Of a stretch of DNA of 26,879 nt, positions 1 to 6,683 are shown one piece after another (positions within the stretch are counted from its first letter, which is position 1; every line of letters starts with the position of its first letter). The notes under the pieces were generated by a model. That model had not been told where the DNA came from. It ran no database searches and saw nothing but the letters and a program-made list of their open reading frames with translations. Position numbers and translations under genes: made by a program. The DNA is from a virus, in IMG/VR virus record IMGVR_UViG_3300025625_000040, positions 1 through 26,879 of that record; one strand, 5' to 3'.

Positions 1-1371
1 AGCGTTGGAGTCGCGTTGGTAAGCCCGCCACAACTCGCGCTTGACCCAGAGCCCTTCCGGGTTCTCCTCGGTCGCCCGGTCCAACCAGACCGCGAGCGGA
101 TCGGTGGCTTCGCGCAATTCCGTCCATGCCTGCCGCATGGTTTCTGATTCCGTGAACCCGGACCGGCGCAGACCGGAAAGCACGCGCATCGCCTCATTCA
201 GGATGCCTGACTGTTCCACCGGGTCAGAAAGGCGCCGGTCCATCTCGACGCGGGGCACTGCGTCAGTTCCCTCAAAGAGCCTTGTGAACGGCACCACGAG
301 CCAGCGCCGGAAGAAAGCCGGCGAAGAGTCCGCACTGTGAGGCGGGTGGTTAGCCGAGAAGACCAGCCGGCAGAAGGGAATGAAGTCGAAACCCTCCCGG
401 TGCTTGTATTCAGCAGAGATCATGTCTCCGCCGGTGATCGCCTTGAACATGCTCGTGTCCTCCAGGTGAGTCGAAGGAAGGTCCGGACAGATGTTCGCAA
501 GCTTCCCCACTAACCGAGCCGGCATGAACCTCTCGGTCTCCAGCTTCTGCAGCGACAGACTGACGACGTTGGCGCGCCCCAGATAGGCAGCCAATGCGGC
601 AAGGAAGGTACTCTTTCCGTTCGCTCCTTCACCCGTAAAGAGCACGGCTTTTTGAATGGACGTGTCCGGACGCATCAGCCAGGCGAATATCTCCCAGGCC
701 AGTTCCTGCGCGTCCTCGGGAAAGGTAGTCCGGACGAACTCACGAGTCAACGGACAGTCGGCCGCCTCGTCGTAATTCACAGGAATCTGAACCGGCGAGA
801 GATAGCGCTCCGAGTGAGACCGAAGACGTCCGGTCTCCAGATCGAGCAGGCCGTTAGCCACGTTCACCGTCGAAAGCTTTGGCCGATCCCAGAGCAGGGG
901 GGCATCGATCCGGATATACTCCACCACCTCCCGGCCGCGATGCTGCGTCCATTCCTTCCCCCATTCCTTCAGGAGCGCCTTGACCCTGGACTCAATCCGC
1001 GCCTCACCGTCGGCCGCGTAGACGCCCCGCCGATAGGCGTAGAGCTTGCCTCCCCCATCGCGCGCGAAATAGTCGTTTTCCATGAGCGCCAGCGCCAACT
1101 GCTCCGTGAGCTGTTTATCGGAAAGCCGGGGTTCCGGCCGGGCGCCGTTCCGAGGCGCATGTTGGGCTTCCCAAAGCACGGAGGCAGCGGCGAGAACCTC
1201 GTCCAGCCCGCACCGGCAGCGCAGGCTAACATCTTCCCCGCCCCCGTCCAGGGGCTTGATGACCATCTGCTCGGCTGTATGGCAAAGCGGGCATGAGCCC
1301 CGTTCCTCAAGCCCCTCGTGATGCAGATCCGGCGCGGCGGCGCGCAGTAACTTGATGTCGTCCGCTTTCAT
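1..1371 (-). CDS. D5/P4-type phage primase-helicase, C-terminus cut by window edge
   Basis: The 457 visible codons start at an ATG at 1371 and run off the left edge, so the C-terminus is missing. The N-terminus has paired cysteines, CPLC (residues 27-30) and CRC (52-54), a likely zinc ribbon. The motif NVANGLLDLETG (170-181) is typical of the D5_N region of phage/plasmid primases. A superfamily 3 helicase core follows: Walker A GEGANGKST (247-255), a Walker B-like segment ending NICPDLP (293-299), and a sensor-like SANHPP (339-344). Proteins of this family unwind the replication origin and prime phage DNA synthesis in the cytoplasm. It is the most distal gene of the leftward early operon seen here, separated from the gene before it by 155 bases. 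The Shine-Dalgarno before 1371 is weak. The family call is firm; separate primase activity is inferred from the family. Confidence 0.9.
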   Translation of the reverse strand, partial: MKADDIKLLRAAAPDLHHEGLEERGSCPLCHTAEQMVIKPLDGGGEDVSLRCRCGLDEVLAAASVLWEAQHAPRNGARPEPRLSDKQLTEQLALALMENDYFARDGGGKLYAYRRGVYAADGEARIESRVKALLKEWGKEWTQHRGREVVEYIRIDAPLLWDRPKLSTVNVANGLLDLETGRLRSHSERYLSPVQIPVNYDEAADCPLTREFVRTTFPEDAQELAWEIFAWLMRPDTSIQKAVLFTGEGANGKSTFLAALAAYLGRANVVSLSLQKLETERFMPARLVGKLANICPDLPSTHLEDTSMFKAITGGDMISAEYKHREGFDFIPFCRLVFSANHPPHSADSSPAFFRRWLVVPFTRLFEGTDAVPRVEMDRRLSDPVEQSGILNEAMRVLSGLRRSGFTESETMRQAWTELREATDPLAVWLDRATEENPEGLWVKRELWRAYQRDSNA

Positions 1372-1526
1372 CGCCGGCTACCCCGGCCCCGCGCAAGCGC
1401 CCTGCCCTCCTCTCCCCCGTCGTCTATTGCTTCCTGTCATTGCTTCGTGTCTTCATACTCACCTGACACCCGCTGGTTGAGCGGGCAACAAATCGGGGCC
1501 AAGAGGCTCAGTGGCTCAGTGAGAAA
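1372..1526. other. Intergenic leader before the primase gene
   Basis: This is the only sizeable gap in the leftward operon. It contains ATTGCTTC twice in direct orientation (about 1425-1446) and an imperfect inverted pair GTGTC/GACAC just beside it. I see no convincing promoter. It may be an operator or a processing site. Confidence 0.3.
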
Positions 1527-1709
1527 TCAGGCGCCGGAGCGCGGCGGCTCCGGTTCTCCCTCAAGGAATGCCTGGATCGCGGGCGAGAGCGGGCGGGTGG
1601 CCGCGTACTTCTCCGGGCGGCAGTCGGGGCAGGGGCGCGTCCAGCCGTCCGGGGCGATCAGGCCAGCGCCGCCGCAGCGGCGACAGCGGGCTTCGCGGTC
1701 ATTCGTCAT
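1527..1709 (-). CDS. Small zinc-ribbon protein (60 aa)
   Basis: The start ATG at 1709 overlaps the end of the preceding gene (CATGACGAATGA), so translation is probably coupled. The protein carries CRRCGGAG near residues 9-16 and CPDC near 27-30, a CxxC...CxxC pattern like half of a DnaJ-type zinc finger, and a proline-rich tail. A second protein of this operon (2599-2928) has the same CxxCxGxG style. It is likely a small zinc-binding phage protein made early. No more specific function can be read from the sequence. A longer frame extends upstream of 1709, but the overlap start is the more economical choice. Confidence 0.65.
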   Translation of the reverse strand: MTNDREARCRRCGGAGLIAPDGWTRPCPDCRPEKYAATRPLSPAIQAFLEGEPEPPRSGA

Positions 1710-1902
1710 GGATGCTCTCCTTGATCTCGCGCACCAACTCCGGGCGGCCTCCGGAAGCGGCCAGAGCCGCGGCCCGGCTGGCGTAGACGGGAAGGAAGCC
1801 GATTTGGCCGTCAGTGGGTTGGATCTTTCCTGACGGCATTGGATAGTTGGTCGCCGCCAGCTCAAGCGCTTCCCAAGGCGTATAGGTCATCAGGATGAAC
1901 AT
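1699..1902 (-). CDS. Small hypothetical early protein (67 aa)
   Basis: I do not recognise the family. The protein starts MFILMTYTPWEALELAATN and ends in a charged stretch with IHDE. The ATG at 1902 is chosen because the reading frame upstream looks like a shadow of the neighbouring gene. An internal ATG at 1890 (MTYTPWEALEL) is the alternative. It overlaps the downstream zinc-ribbon gene by 11 bases and follows the 1928-2176 gene with a short gap, which fits a co-transcribed operon of small early genes. The composition is soluble, with no membrane segment. Confidence 0.55.
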   Translation of the reverse strand: MFILMTYTPWEALELAATNYPMPSGKIQPTDGQIGFLPVYASRAAALAASGGRPELVREIKESIHDE

Positions 1903-1927
1903 GTTTCCGCTGCCTGCCTCTGTGCCA

Positions 1928-2176
1928 TTAACCCACTTCCTCGCCCGCGCCGCGCTCCGGCGCCGCCGATTGCTCCCGGAGACGAACGGCCAGGCCCCGC
2001 AGGTCGGCCAGGGTCGCCTCACCGATCACCAGCGCGACCACTTCCTCATCTCCGGGGCGAGACAGTACCAGGATTTTGCTGCCGCCAAGCCAGCCTTCCA
2101 TCGTATCGAGAGCGATGCCGTAGATCACTACGCTCGTGCCGTCTGGGAACCGTCCCCTCACTCGGTTGCAGTTCAC
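1928..2176 (-). CDS. Small hypothetical early protein (82 aa)
   Basis: Family not recognised. The preferred start is GTG at 2176: an AGGAGG ribosome binding site lies about 8 bases upstream, and GTG overlaps the upstream stop as GTGA. An ATG at 2182 in the same frame sits too close to that ribosome binding site. The middle of the protein (IYGIALDTMEGWLGGSKILVL) looks like a compact beta-rich fold, and the C-terminal third is a charged helix. It belongs to the leftward operon driven from 3222. Role unknown. Confidence 0.6.
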   Translation of the reverse strand: MNCNRVRGRFPDGTSVVIYGIALDTMEGWLGGSKILVLSRPGDEEVVALVIGEATLADLRGLAVRLREQSAAPERGAGEEVG

Positions 2177-2406
2177 TCCCATACCTCCTCGCCCACGCCG
2201 CGCTCCAGCAGGTCGCGCAAAGCGATCAGGCTGATGCGCGTCTTCCGCAGCGCGTCCCCCGTCTGCGAGGCGGCGAGATACTCCGGATGCGAAGAGAGCA
2301 GCACCGCCGCCCGCAACAGCGACCGCATCCCCCGCTCGAACTCCGTGCGGCTACAGAACGCCGTGCCGATCAGGATGGCGTCGGCTGGTTCATTGGTTGA
2401 CGACAT
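2173..2406 (-). CDS. Small hypothetical early protein (77 aa)
   Basis: The start ATG at 2406 is preceded by a good ribosome binding site (AGGAGA, 5 bases before the ATG). A longer frame to 2436 has no such signal. The protein is mostly helical (ERGMRSLLRAAVLLSSHPEYLAAS and a second helix RISLIALRDLLERG). I do not recognise a family. It overlaps both neighbours (the 78-aa gene upstream and the GTG-start gene downstream), consistent with a compact phage operon. Confidence 0.6.
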   Translation of the reverse strand: MSSTNEPADAILIGTAFCSRTEFERGMRSLLRAAVLLSSHPEYLAASQTGDALRKTRISLIALRDLLERGVGEEVWE

Positions 2407-2606
2407 AGCGTCTCCTGTGGTAGAATAGACTTGCAACCGTCCGCTCGTTCCGAGGGCTTTGCTGTGCCGGCAGAGCCCTCTTTGTTTGGCTCTGAAGCAA
2501 GCCCTTGTTCGCCGGTATCACGTTCGGCTTGCCGCCGCCGGACGTGCTCGATCCAGGCGCAGAGCCCCTCGACCTGCGCATGAGTGAGCGGCTGGCGGTC
2601 AGCCAT
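2370..2606 (-). CDS. Small hypothetical early protein (78 aa)
   Basis: The ATG at 2606 overlaps the stop of the SWIM-type gene (ATGGCTGA), so it is probably translationally coupled. The N-terminus MADRQPLTHAQVEGLCAWI followed by a basic helix resembles small phage regulators, but I cannot assign a family. The C-terminal 25-30 residues are low in complexity. They are read through a hairpin (2452-2480) and across the next gene's ribosome binding site, so the true functional part may be only the first 50 residues. Confidence 0.5.
   Translation of the reverse strand: MADRQPLTHAQVEGLCAWIEHVRRRQAERDTGEQGLASEPNKEGSAGTAKPSERADGCKSILPQETLCRQPMNQPTPS
2452..2487 (+). terminator. Hairpin with T-rich tail on the plus strand
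   Basis: GAGGGCT (2452-2458) pairs with AGCCCTC (2474-2480) and is followed on the plus strand by TTTGTTT. The genes here run on the minus strand, so this would stop antisense transcription, or it may act as an RNA structure inside the minus-strand message. Confidence 0.35.
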
Positions 2607-2928
2607 CGGCCCGCTCTCGGAGCCCGCTGCCGCCGCACCCGACACAAGGCAGCGGGCGGTTGTCCAGGTAACGAGCGCGGGGCACGAGCAGACCGCGGCC
2701 GTCACAGACCGGGCACTCTCGCTGTTTGTCGAGGTAGGCCGCGAGTGCTTCACCGTGCTTGCACAAGGCCCCGGGAGTTCTGGACAGGCGATGCTCCCAG
2801 AACGGACAGGTACATTGACCGTCCAGAGAGACCGCGTACGTACCGCCGCCACAGCACACCTCATACCAGCCCGTGTGCCCCGGCACCGGGGCAATCTGCA
2901 CCGCTGGCGCGCCCACCGGCGCGCTCAT
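2599..2928 (-). CDS. SWIM-type zinc finger plus zinc-ribbon protein (109 aa)
   Basis: The ATG at 2928 overlaps the preceding gene's stop (ATGA). Two metal-binding patterns are visible. CTC followed by CKH (about residues 39-60) fits the SWIM signature CxCx(n)CxH. Further on, CPVCDGRG and CVGCGGSG resemble a DnaJ-type zinc finger. SWIM domains bind DNA or protein in many phage, plasmid and transposon proteins. The position right after the HTH gene at the head of the early operon suggests a role in regulation or early DNA metabolism, but this is inference. A longer frame to 3015 is rejected because it overlaps the HTH gene too far. Confidence 0.7.
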   Translation of the reverse strand: MSAPVGAPAVQIAPVPGHTGWYEVCCGGGTYAVSLDGQCTCPFWEHRLSRTPGALCKHGEALAAYLDKQRECPVCDGRGLLVPRARYLDNRPLPCVGCGGSGLRERADG

Positions 2929-3158
2929 GGCTGCTGGAACGGCCCGACGGGCTCGCCCGTGTCGAACCGCACGGTGCGGCGCATCTCGACCCGTCCCCCC
3001 ATACGCCGCGTCCAATCCCGGAGGGTCAGCCGCGTGACGCCCAGATCATACGCGATCTCATCCCACGTCCGCCCCGCTTCAATGCCGTCCCGGATCAGGT
3101 CCTCCAGGCGCGTCCCGCGTTCTTGTTCCAGCAAACGCATCTGCGGTGTCTTCATCAT
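2925..3158 (-). CDS. Small HTH DNA-binding protein, first gene of early operon
   Basis: This 77-aa protein contains a helix-turn-helix-like stretch, RTWDEIAYDLGVTRLTLRDW (residues 30-49), of the kind found in transposase-like and sigma-like HTH domains. It is the first gene behind the strong leftward promoter and is divergent from the repressor, the position of a Cro-like or early regulator. An AGGAG ribosome binding site lies 12 bases before ATG 3158; a second in-frame ATG follows at once (3155). It could equally be a small terminase-like or transposase-derived HTH protein. Regulation by the divergent repressor is likely because operator-like repeats overlap its promoter. Confidence 0.7.
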   Translation of the reverse strand: MMKTPQMRLLEQERGTRLEDLIRDGIEAGRTWDEIAYDLGVTRLTLRDWTRRMGGRVEMRRTVRFDTGEPVGPFQQP

Positions 3159-3183
3159 GGCCCCTCAGTCCTCCTTATCAACC

Positions 3184-3243
3184 ACGTTAACCTATATTAA
3201 CAATAATGGTAAGTTTTGTCAACCCAGGCGCGTAGCGTTAACG
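3184..3243. promoter_or_regulatory. Operator-like GTTAAC repeats between the divergent regulators
   Basis: Four related hexamers lie between the two divergent genes: GTTAAC (3186-3191), ATTAAC (3196-3201), GTCAAC (3218-3223) and GTTAAC (3237-3242). The last is the centre of the palindrome CGTTAACG (3236-3243). Two of them overlap the -10 and -35 of the leftward promoter, as expected for repressor operators. The same CGTTAACG occurs at 7323-7330. Confidence 0.55.
3194..3222 (-). promoter_or_regulatory. Strong sigma-70-type promoter of the leftward early operon
   Basis: On the minus strand TTGACA (3222-3217) and TAATAT (3199-3194) are separated by exactly 17 bases. This is the best housekeeping-type promoter in the window. 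It points into the HTH gene starting at 3158, leaving a short leader with an AGGAGG ribosome binding site. Confidence 0.8.
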
Positions 3244-3294
3244 AACCTGGCTATTACCTATCCATCATGGTAAGATCAAGGGGGAGGCGGAAGG

Positions 3295-3738
3295 GTGCCG
3301 GAAGTGACAGAATGGGACGATCTCGGAGCGCGCGTGAAGCAGGCGATCCAGCGGGCCGGGAAGACGCAAGCGGCCGTAGCCAAGGATCTGGGCGTGGAGC
3401 CTTCGGCGCTGAACCGCCTCCTCAAACAGGGCCGCAATCTACGGCTGGCTCAGCTGCAGCGCATCGCCGCCTTCTGCGGGGTCGATCTGGGGAACCTGAT
3501 TGGCGAGCCGCCGCGGGAAGCCTCCTCGATCTGGAGGCTGTTCCTCGAGCTCGTCCGTCTTGGAGTGCCGCCCGTCGTGGCCTACGACCTTTCGACCGGC
3601 CGCGCGGCGCTCTTGTCACCCGCTGACCGGGAACGGCTCAACGCTCTGGGGCCTCGGCTTCTCGAAACGTTCGCTTCCGGCAGCGCGGCGCCCGCGCTGA
3701 AGGATCTCTTTCCCCCGGATGATTCTCCGGGGCCGTAG
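3295..3738 (+). CDS. XRE-family phage repressor-like regulator
   Basis: The 147-aa protein has an N-terminal XRE/lambda-repressor type HTH: GARVKQAIQRAGKTQAAVAKDLGVEPSALNRLLKQG (residues 11-46 approx.), followed by a helical C-terminal part. The start is GTG at 3295, with a purine-rich ribosome binding site (GGGGAGGCGGAAGG) directly upstream. It is transcribed divergently from the early operon, with operator-like repeats between them, which is the classic arrangement of a lysogeny repressor. There is no recognisable LexA-like peptidase part, so SOS self-cleavage is not expected. The rightward promoter is not obvious; a TAAGAT at 3271-3276 with a poor -35 is the best candidate. Confidence 0.8.
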   Translation: MPEVTEWDDLGARVKQAIQRAGKTQAAVAKDLGVEPSALNRLLKQGRNLRLAQLQRIAAFCGVDLGNLIGEPPREASSIWRLFLELVRLGVPPVVAYDLSTGRAALLSPADRERLNALGPRLLETFASGSAAPALKDLFPPDDSPGP

Positions 3739-3799
3739 CGGCTCGCCGGATCAGCGAAGCGAGCCATCGCCATTCTTCACGCGTCAACCGGTCAGCCAT
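3638..3799 (-). CDS. Possible small minus-strand ORF (53 aa)
   Basis: An ATG at 3799 with AAAGGAGC just upstream opens a 53-aa frame beginning MADRLTREEWRWLASLIRR, whose start looks like that of a genuine small phage protein. Its second half runs antisense to the end of the repressor gene and turns arginine-rich, which looks like shadow sequence. It could be a true short gene, antisense control of the repressor, or chance. Confidence 0.3.
   Translation of the reverse strand: MADRLTREEWRWLASLIRRAATAPENHPGERDPSARAPRCRKRTFREAEAPER
3740..3765 (+). terminator. Hairpin just after the repressor gene
   Basis: GGCTCGC (3740-3746) pairs with GCGAGCC (3759-3765), starting two bases after the repressor stop. 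There is no T-run, so it is a weak or factor-assisted terminator at best. It would separate the repressor from the integrase. Confidence 0.35.
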
Positions 3800-3838
3800 C
3801 TTGCTCCTTTTATAAAACAGGTGTTTGCGTTTCAAGGG

Positions 3839-3846
3839 TAGTATAC
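3839..3846 (+). promoter_or_regulatory. -10-like TAGTAT with AGTATAC motif before the integrase
   Basis: TAGTAT (3839-3844) ends 7 bases before the integrase ATG at 3852, the spacing expected for a leaderless transcript. No matching -35 was found. The overlapping AGTATAC (3840-3846) recurs twice upstream of the excisionase-like gene. Confidence 0.35.
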
Positions 3847-3851
3847 GGCAC

Positions 3852-5408
3852 ATGGGCACCGACGGGCAACCGCTGATGGAGATCAATCCGCACCACCTAT
3901 GGATGCACGCTCGTAAGTCGAGGCACCTCGGCGATCCGGACGACCCGGCCCTCCTCCTGACCCATCTCGCCATCCTGCGGCGCCTGGCCGCCGCCGATGG
4001 CGTGACGGTCCCGCCGGAGTGCGTCATCACCGAGGTCGAGTCGGGGGAGTACCTGGGCCAGCGCCCGGCTTTTCTCGGGTTTCTCGAAGCCGTCGAGCGG
4101 CTGCCGCCGCAGGCGGGCGGCGTCCTCTACTGCATGGCGTTCGACCGGCTCTCGCGCGGCGACGCGCTGGAGCGGGCCCGAGTCCGCGTCGCGCTGTGCC
4201 GCGCCGGCATCCTCATCCGCACCCCCGGCGGCTGGATCGACCTGGCCGACCCGGATCAGGCGCTGCTGGCTGGGGTCCGCAGCGAATTGGCCGAACACGA
4301 GCTGGCGCGCTTCAAGCGCCGGGTCGCGCTCGCCCGCGCCGAGAAGCTGCGCCGGGGCGAGATCACCAACGGCGCCGTGCCGTTCGGCTACCGCTGGGAC
4401 CGGAACGCCCGCCGCCCGGTGCCGCACCCGGAGGAGTTCCGGGTCCTCGTCGCCTGCTGCCGCGCGGCGCTGACTGACTCGCTCGCCCGGCTGGCCGCCC
4501 GCTATCAGGTCCCGGAGTCGGTGCTGGCCCGCGCGCTGCATTGCCCGACCATCTGCGGCTGGGCCGCGCGCCGCTATGGGCTGCGCCGGGGCGCGGACGG
4601 CCGCGCGGCCGACTTCATTCTCCCGCGTGCCGAATGGCTCTGGGCGGAAGCGCCGGGCCGTTGGGAGGCAGCCTGCACGCGAGAGGAGTGGGAAGCGATC
4701 CAGCGCGCCCTCGGGGAGCGCGACCGCCGGCCGCTCTGGACCGGCGCCCCGGATGGCTGGTGCCGGGACGTGGTGCGGTTCCGCGAGGCCGCGCCCGGGT
4801 CGTGGGTGCGGCTGCAGAATTATGGACGGCTCCCGTGTTACGCGGCCGTGGGGCCGGAACCGGGCCGCGTCTCCGCGTTCGTCCGGCGCGCCGCGGTCCA
4901 TGCGGAGGTGACTCCGGCGCTGCTGCGGGTGCTGGCGAAGCCGGAGCTGCTCGCGCGCGTGCTGGCGGCGCAGGCGGCGCGGACCGCCGCCGAAACGCGC
5001 GGTCCCGCGCGAGAAGCGCTCGCCGCCGAACTGGAAGCGAAGCGCGCCGAACTGGACCGGGCCACCCGCGCGCAGTTAACCCTGCCCCCAGGAGAGGGGG
5101 CCGACTCACAAGCGCGTGTCCTGCGGGCCCTGGAGGGTGAAGCGCGCGCCCTCGCCGCGCGGCTGCACCAATCACCGGCCCCCCGTGATACGACCTGGCA
5201 CGCGCCGCTGCTGGCCGAGCTGGCCCGCGCCGCTCCCTTGACCGGGAGCGACTGGGAAGCGGCGCCGCCCGCGCTGAAGCGGGCCATCGTGCAGGTCCTC
5301 CTCGCCGCCGTGCCCGTCGAGATCGACCGGAAGCCCGGGCAGCGCCAGCCGCCGCGCCGCGTGCTGCCCGTCATCTGGCAGCCGGAGATCGCGGACCTCG
5401 GAGTTTAG
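3852..5408 (+). CDS. int: Large serine recombinase (phage integrase)
   Basis: This 518-aa protein is a large serine integrase, which recombines attP with attB through a covalent phospho-serine DNA intermediate. The N-terminal resolvase domain shows the catalytic arginine and serine in ARKS (S23), and DRLSR (98-102). The recombinase domain starts with the linker helix and a GAVPFGYRW motif (174-182). Residues about 385-460 form a heptad-rich coiled coil (REALAAELEAKRAELDRA), as expected for the control of integration versus excision. A typical C-terminal end (KRAIVQVLLAAVPVEI) follows. The CxxC pairs of the usual zinc ribbon are not visible. ATG 3852 is preferred; a TTG at 3825 adds 9 residues. 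The gene lies just downstream of the repressor and ends at a hairpin shared with the convergent neighbour. Confidence 0.92.
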   Translation: MGTDGQPLMEINPHHLWMHARKSRHLGDPDDPALLLTHLAILRRLAAADGVTVPPECVITEVESGEYLGQRPAFLGFLEAVERLPPQAGGVLYCMAFDRLSRGDALERARVRVALCRAGILIRTPGGWIDLADPDQALLAGVRSELAEHELARFKRRVALARAEKLRRGEITNGAVPFGYRWDRNARRPVPHPEEFRVLVACCRAALTDSLARLAARYQVPESVLARALHCPTICGWAARRYGLRRGADGRAADFILPRAEWLWAEAPGRWEAACTREEWEAIQRALGERDRRPLWTGAPDGWCRDVVRFREAAPGSWVRLQNYGRLPCYAAVGPEPGRVSAFVRRAAVHAEVTPALLRVLAKPELLARVLAAQAARTAAETRGPAREALAAELEAKRAELDRATRAQLTLPPGEGADSQARVLRALEGEARALAARLHQSPAPRDTTWHAPLLAELARAAPLTGSDWEAAPPALKRAIVQVLLAAVPVEIDRKPGQRQPPRRVLPVIWQPEIADLGV

Positions 5409-5434
5409 ACCCCGCCGGAGTACCAGGACGCGGA

Positions 5435-5454
5435 AGGGCTTTAAGCTCAGCCCT
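5435..5454. terminator. Bidirectional hairpin between integrase and FxLYD gene
   Basis: AGGGCT (5435-5440) and AGCCCT (5449-5454) form a 6-bp stem with an 8-base loop between two convergent genes. There is no clear T-run on either strand, so terminator strength is uncertain. Confidence 0.4.
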
Positions 5455-5948
5455 CAATAGCCGGTCATGGCCGGCGGCGAGATGTGGAGCGCGCCTTCCC
5501 CTGTCCCGATCGCGTCGAATGTCCAGCGAGCGCCGGCCGGAAGGTCCGCCGTGTTGGCGACGGCCGTTCCCACCTGGGCGCCCTCCCGGTCCAGCAGCCG
5601 GAAGGTGGCCTGGGCATACGACAGGTCATGGCCGGTGTTGTTGATCGCCGTGCCGCGGACGTGGTGAATCCCGATCGCATCGGTCGTCGCTTTGCCCCAC
5701 TTCACGAGATGCAAAGTCGGCGGGTAGGCCTGCGGATCGACGCTGGCGACGGGGGTGCGCGCATGCCGGCGGCGGGGGCGGCGTGACCTGGCGACAAGCG
5801 GGAGGGCCGGGCGACGGGGACGGCGGGTAACTGCCAGGGCCGGGACACCCGCGGCGCCGCCGGGCACCGGGCCCGCGATGGCGCCGAGTAACGTGATAAA
5901 GAGCAGCAAACCGCCCAGCAAGCTGCCGATCAATACGATCACCTTCAT
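5454..5948 (-). CDS. Membrane-anchored FxLYD-domain protein
   Basis: The 164-aa protein begins with a strong hydrophobic segment (VIVLIGSLLGGLLLFITLLGAI), a signal anchor or signal peptide without a lipobox cysteine. An arginine/proline-rich linker follows, then a C-terminal domain of about 85 residues. Its pattern VRGTAINNTGHDLSYAQATFRLLDREGAQVG matches FxLYD domains, beta-sandwich folds often exposed at the cell surface. The ATG at 5948 has a perfect AGGAGG ribosome binding site. It sits next to the integrase and away from the structural genes, so it is probably expressed from the prophage and alters the host envelope. That role is an inference from position. Confidence 0.7.
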   Translation of the reverse strand: MKVIVLIGSLLGGLLLFITLLGAIAGPVPGGAAGVPALAVTRRPRRPALPLVARSRRPRRRHARTPVASVDPQAYPPTLHLVKWGKATTDAIGIHHVRGTAINNTGHDLSYAQATFRLLDREGAQVGTAVANTADLPAGARWTFDAIGTGEGALHISPPAMTGY

Positions 5949-6038
5949 CTTTTCCTCCTCATCGCTGTTGCCTTGTCCTACAATCTTTCAGACGCTTGTA
6001 TCGGGGGAGAGTTCCGCCGGGAGGGGATGAAAAGCCGG

Positions 6039-6052
6039 TCATACCGGTATGA
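6039..6052. repeat. Perfect 14-bp palindrome near the integrase
   Basis: TCATACCGGTATGA is a perfect palindrome in the 225-base gap between two minus-strand genes. It may be an operator, or part of the crossover region of attP. The wider flanks show only weak symmetry. A 16-codon plus-strand frame starting at 6027 overlaps it but looks like chance. Confidence 0.45.
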
Positions 6053-6147
6053 GCGAACGGCGCTGGACCGATTGTGAGGCGTTTCTCGGGGCTGAAAGGG
6101 CCGGAGGCGGGCAAGTGTCAGGGGTAGGGCCTGGAAGCGCGGGTTGA

Positions 6148-6169
6148 CCGGCTGAAGCGGCTCAGCCGG
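6148..6169 (-). terminator. Hairpin after the 169-aa gene
   Basis: CCGGCTG (6148-6154) pairs with CAGCCGG (6163-6169), beginning four bases downstream of the TAA stop of the minus-strand gene. It has no T-run. Confidence 0.35.
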
Positions 6170-6173
6170 GCTC

Positions 6174-6683
6174 TTAGGGCGCTTCCAGGAGCAACGCTGC
6201 CGCGAAGCAGGTAGCGAAGTCGCTGGCGACCATGACGAGGTGCGGGGTCAGACCGGCCAGCGGCACGAGCGCCGTCGCCAGTAGCGGGGCTAGGTCGCGC
6301 AGCGGCTCGACCCTCTCCTCCAGCTCGGCCGGCGACATCGCATCCGCCAGCGAGAGACCGAGGAGCGTCGTCAGTCCCCACCGCGCCGCGGCTGCTGGAA
6401 CGTCCGCCGGCAGGACGAGGTTGTATTGGAACGGCACGCTGCCTACGGCGCCGACGCAGAAGAAGGGGTCGTTCCCCGGGGCTGCCGGATATTGCTCCGG
6501 CAGCCCCAAGCGCACCGCGAAGTCGAGCCCGGGAAAATCGACGGACACCAGCCGCTCGCCGGCCTTGAGCTGCCGCAGGTAGCCACGGCACTCCTCGACG
6601 GCGCTGGTAGACAGCTCGCGGGTGTCCTGCTGGCGGCGCGAATGGACGCGGCCGGCGACGAGGGTGAGATCGTGGAAGATCAA
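6174..6683 (-). CDS. Hypothetical protein (169 aa), translationally coupled
   Basis: Family not recognised. The start appears to be TTG at 6683, which overlaps the stop codon of the 29-codon gene upstream as TTGA, so initiation is probably by coupling. The N-terminal half looks like a small alpha/beta domain (DLTLVAGRVHSRRQQDT, then LVSVDFPGLDFAVRLGLPEQY). The C-terminal half is helical and hydrophobic (LAPLLATALVPLAGLTPHLVMVASDFATCFAAALL), possibly membrane-associated or packed in an oligomer. It lies with the excisionase-like gene in a region likely expressed from the prophage. Confidence 0.55.
   Translation of the reverse strand: MIFHDLTLVAGRVHSRRQQDTRELSTSAVEECRGYLRQLKAGERLVSVDFPGLDFAVRLGLPEQYPAAPGNDPFFCVGAVGSVPFQYNLVLPADVPAAAARWGLTTLLGLSLADAMSPAELEERVEPLRDLAPLLATALVPLAGLTPHLVMVASDFATCFAAALLLEAP

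Noticed and set aside
652-1296. Long plus-strand frame opposite the primase gene
   Set aside because: The opposite strand encodes the full primase-helicase with zinc, Walker A and Walker B motifs; the plus frame is an open shadow of GC-rich coding sequence.
3897-4901. Long minus-strand frame opposite the integrase
   Set aside because: It is the antisense of a protein with all serine-integrase motifs; composition is arginine/alanine/proline typical of shadows.
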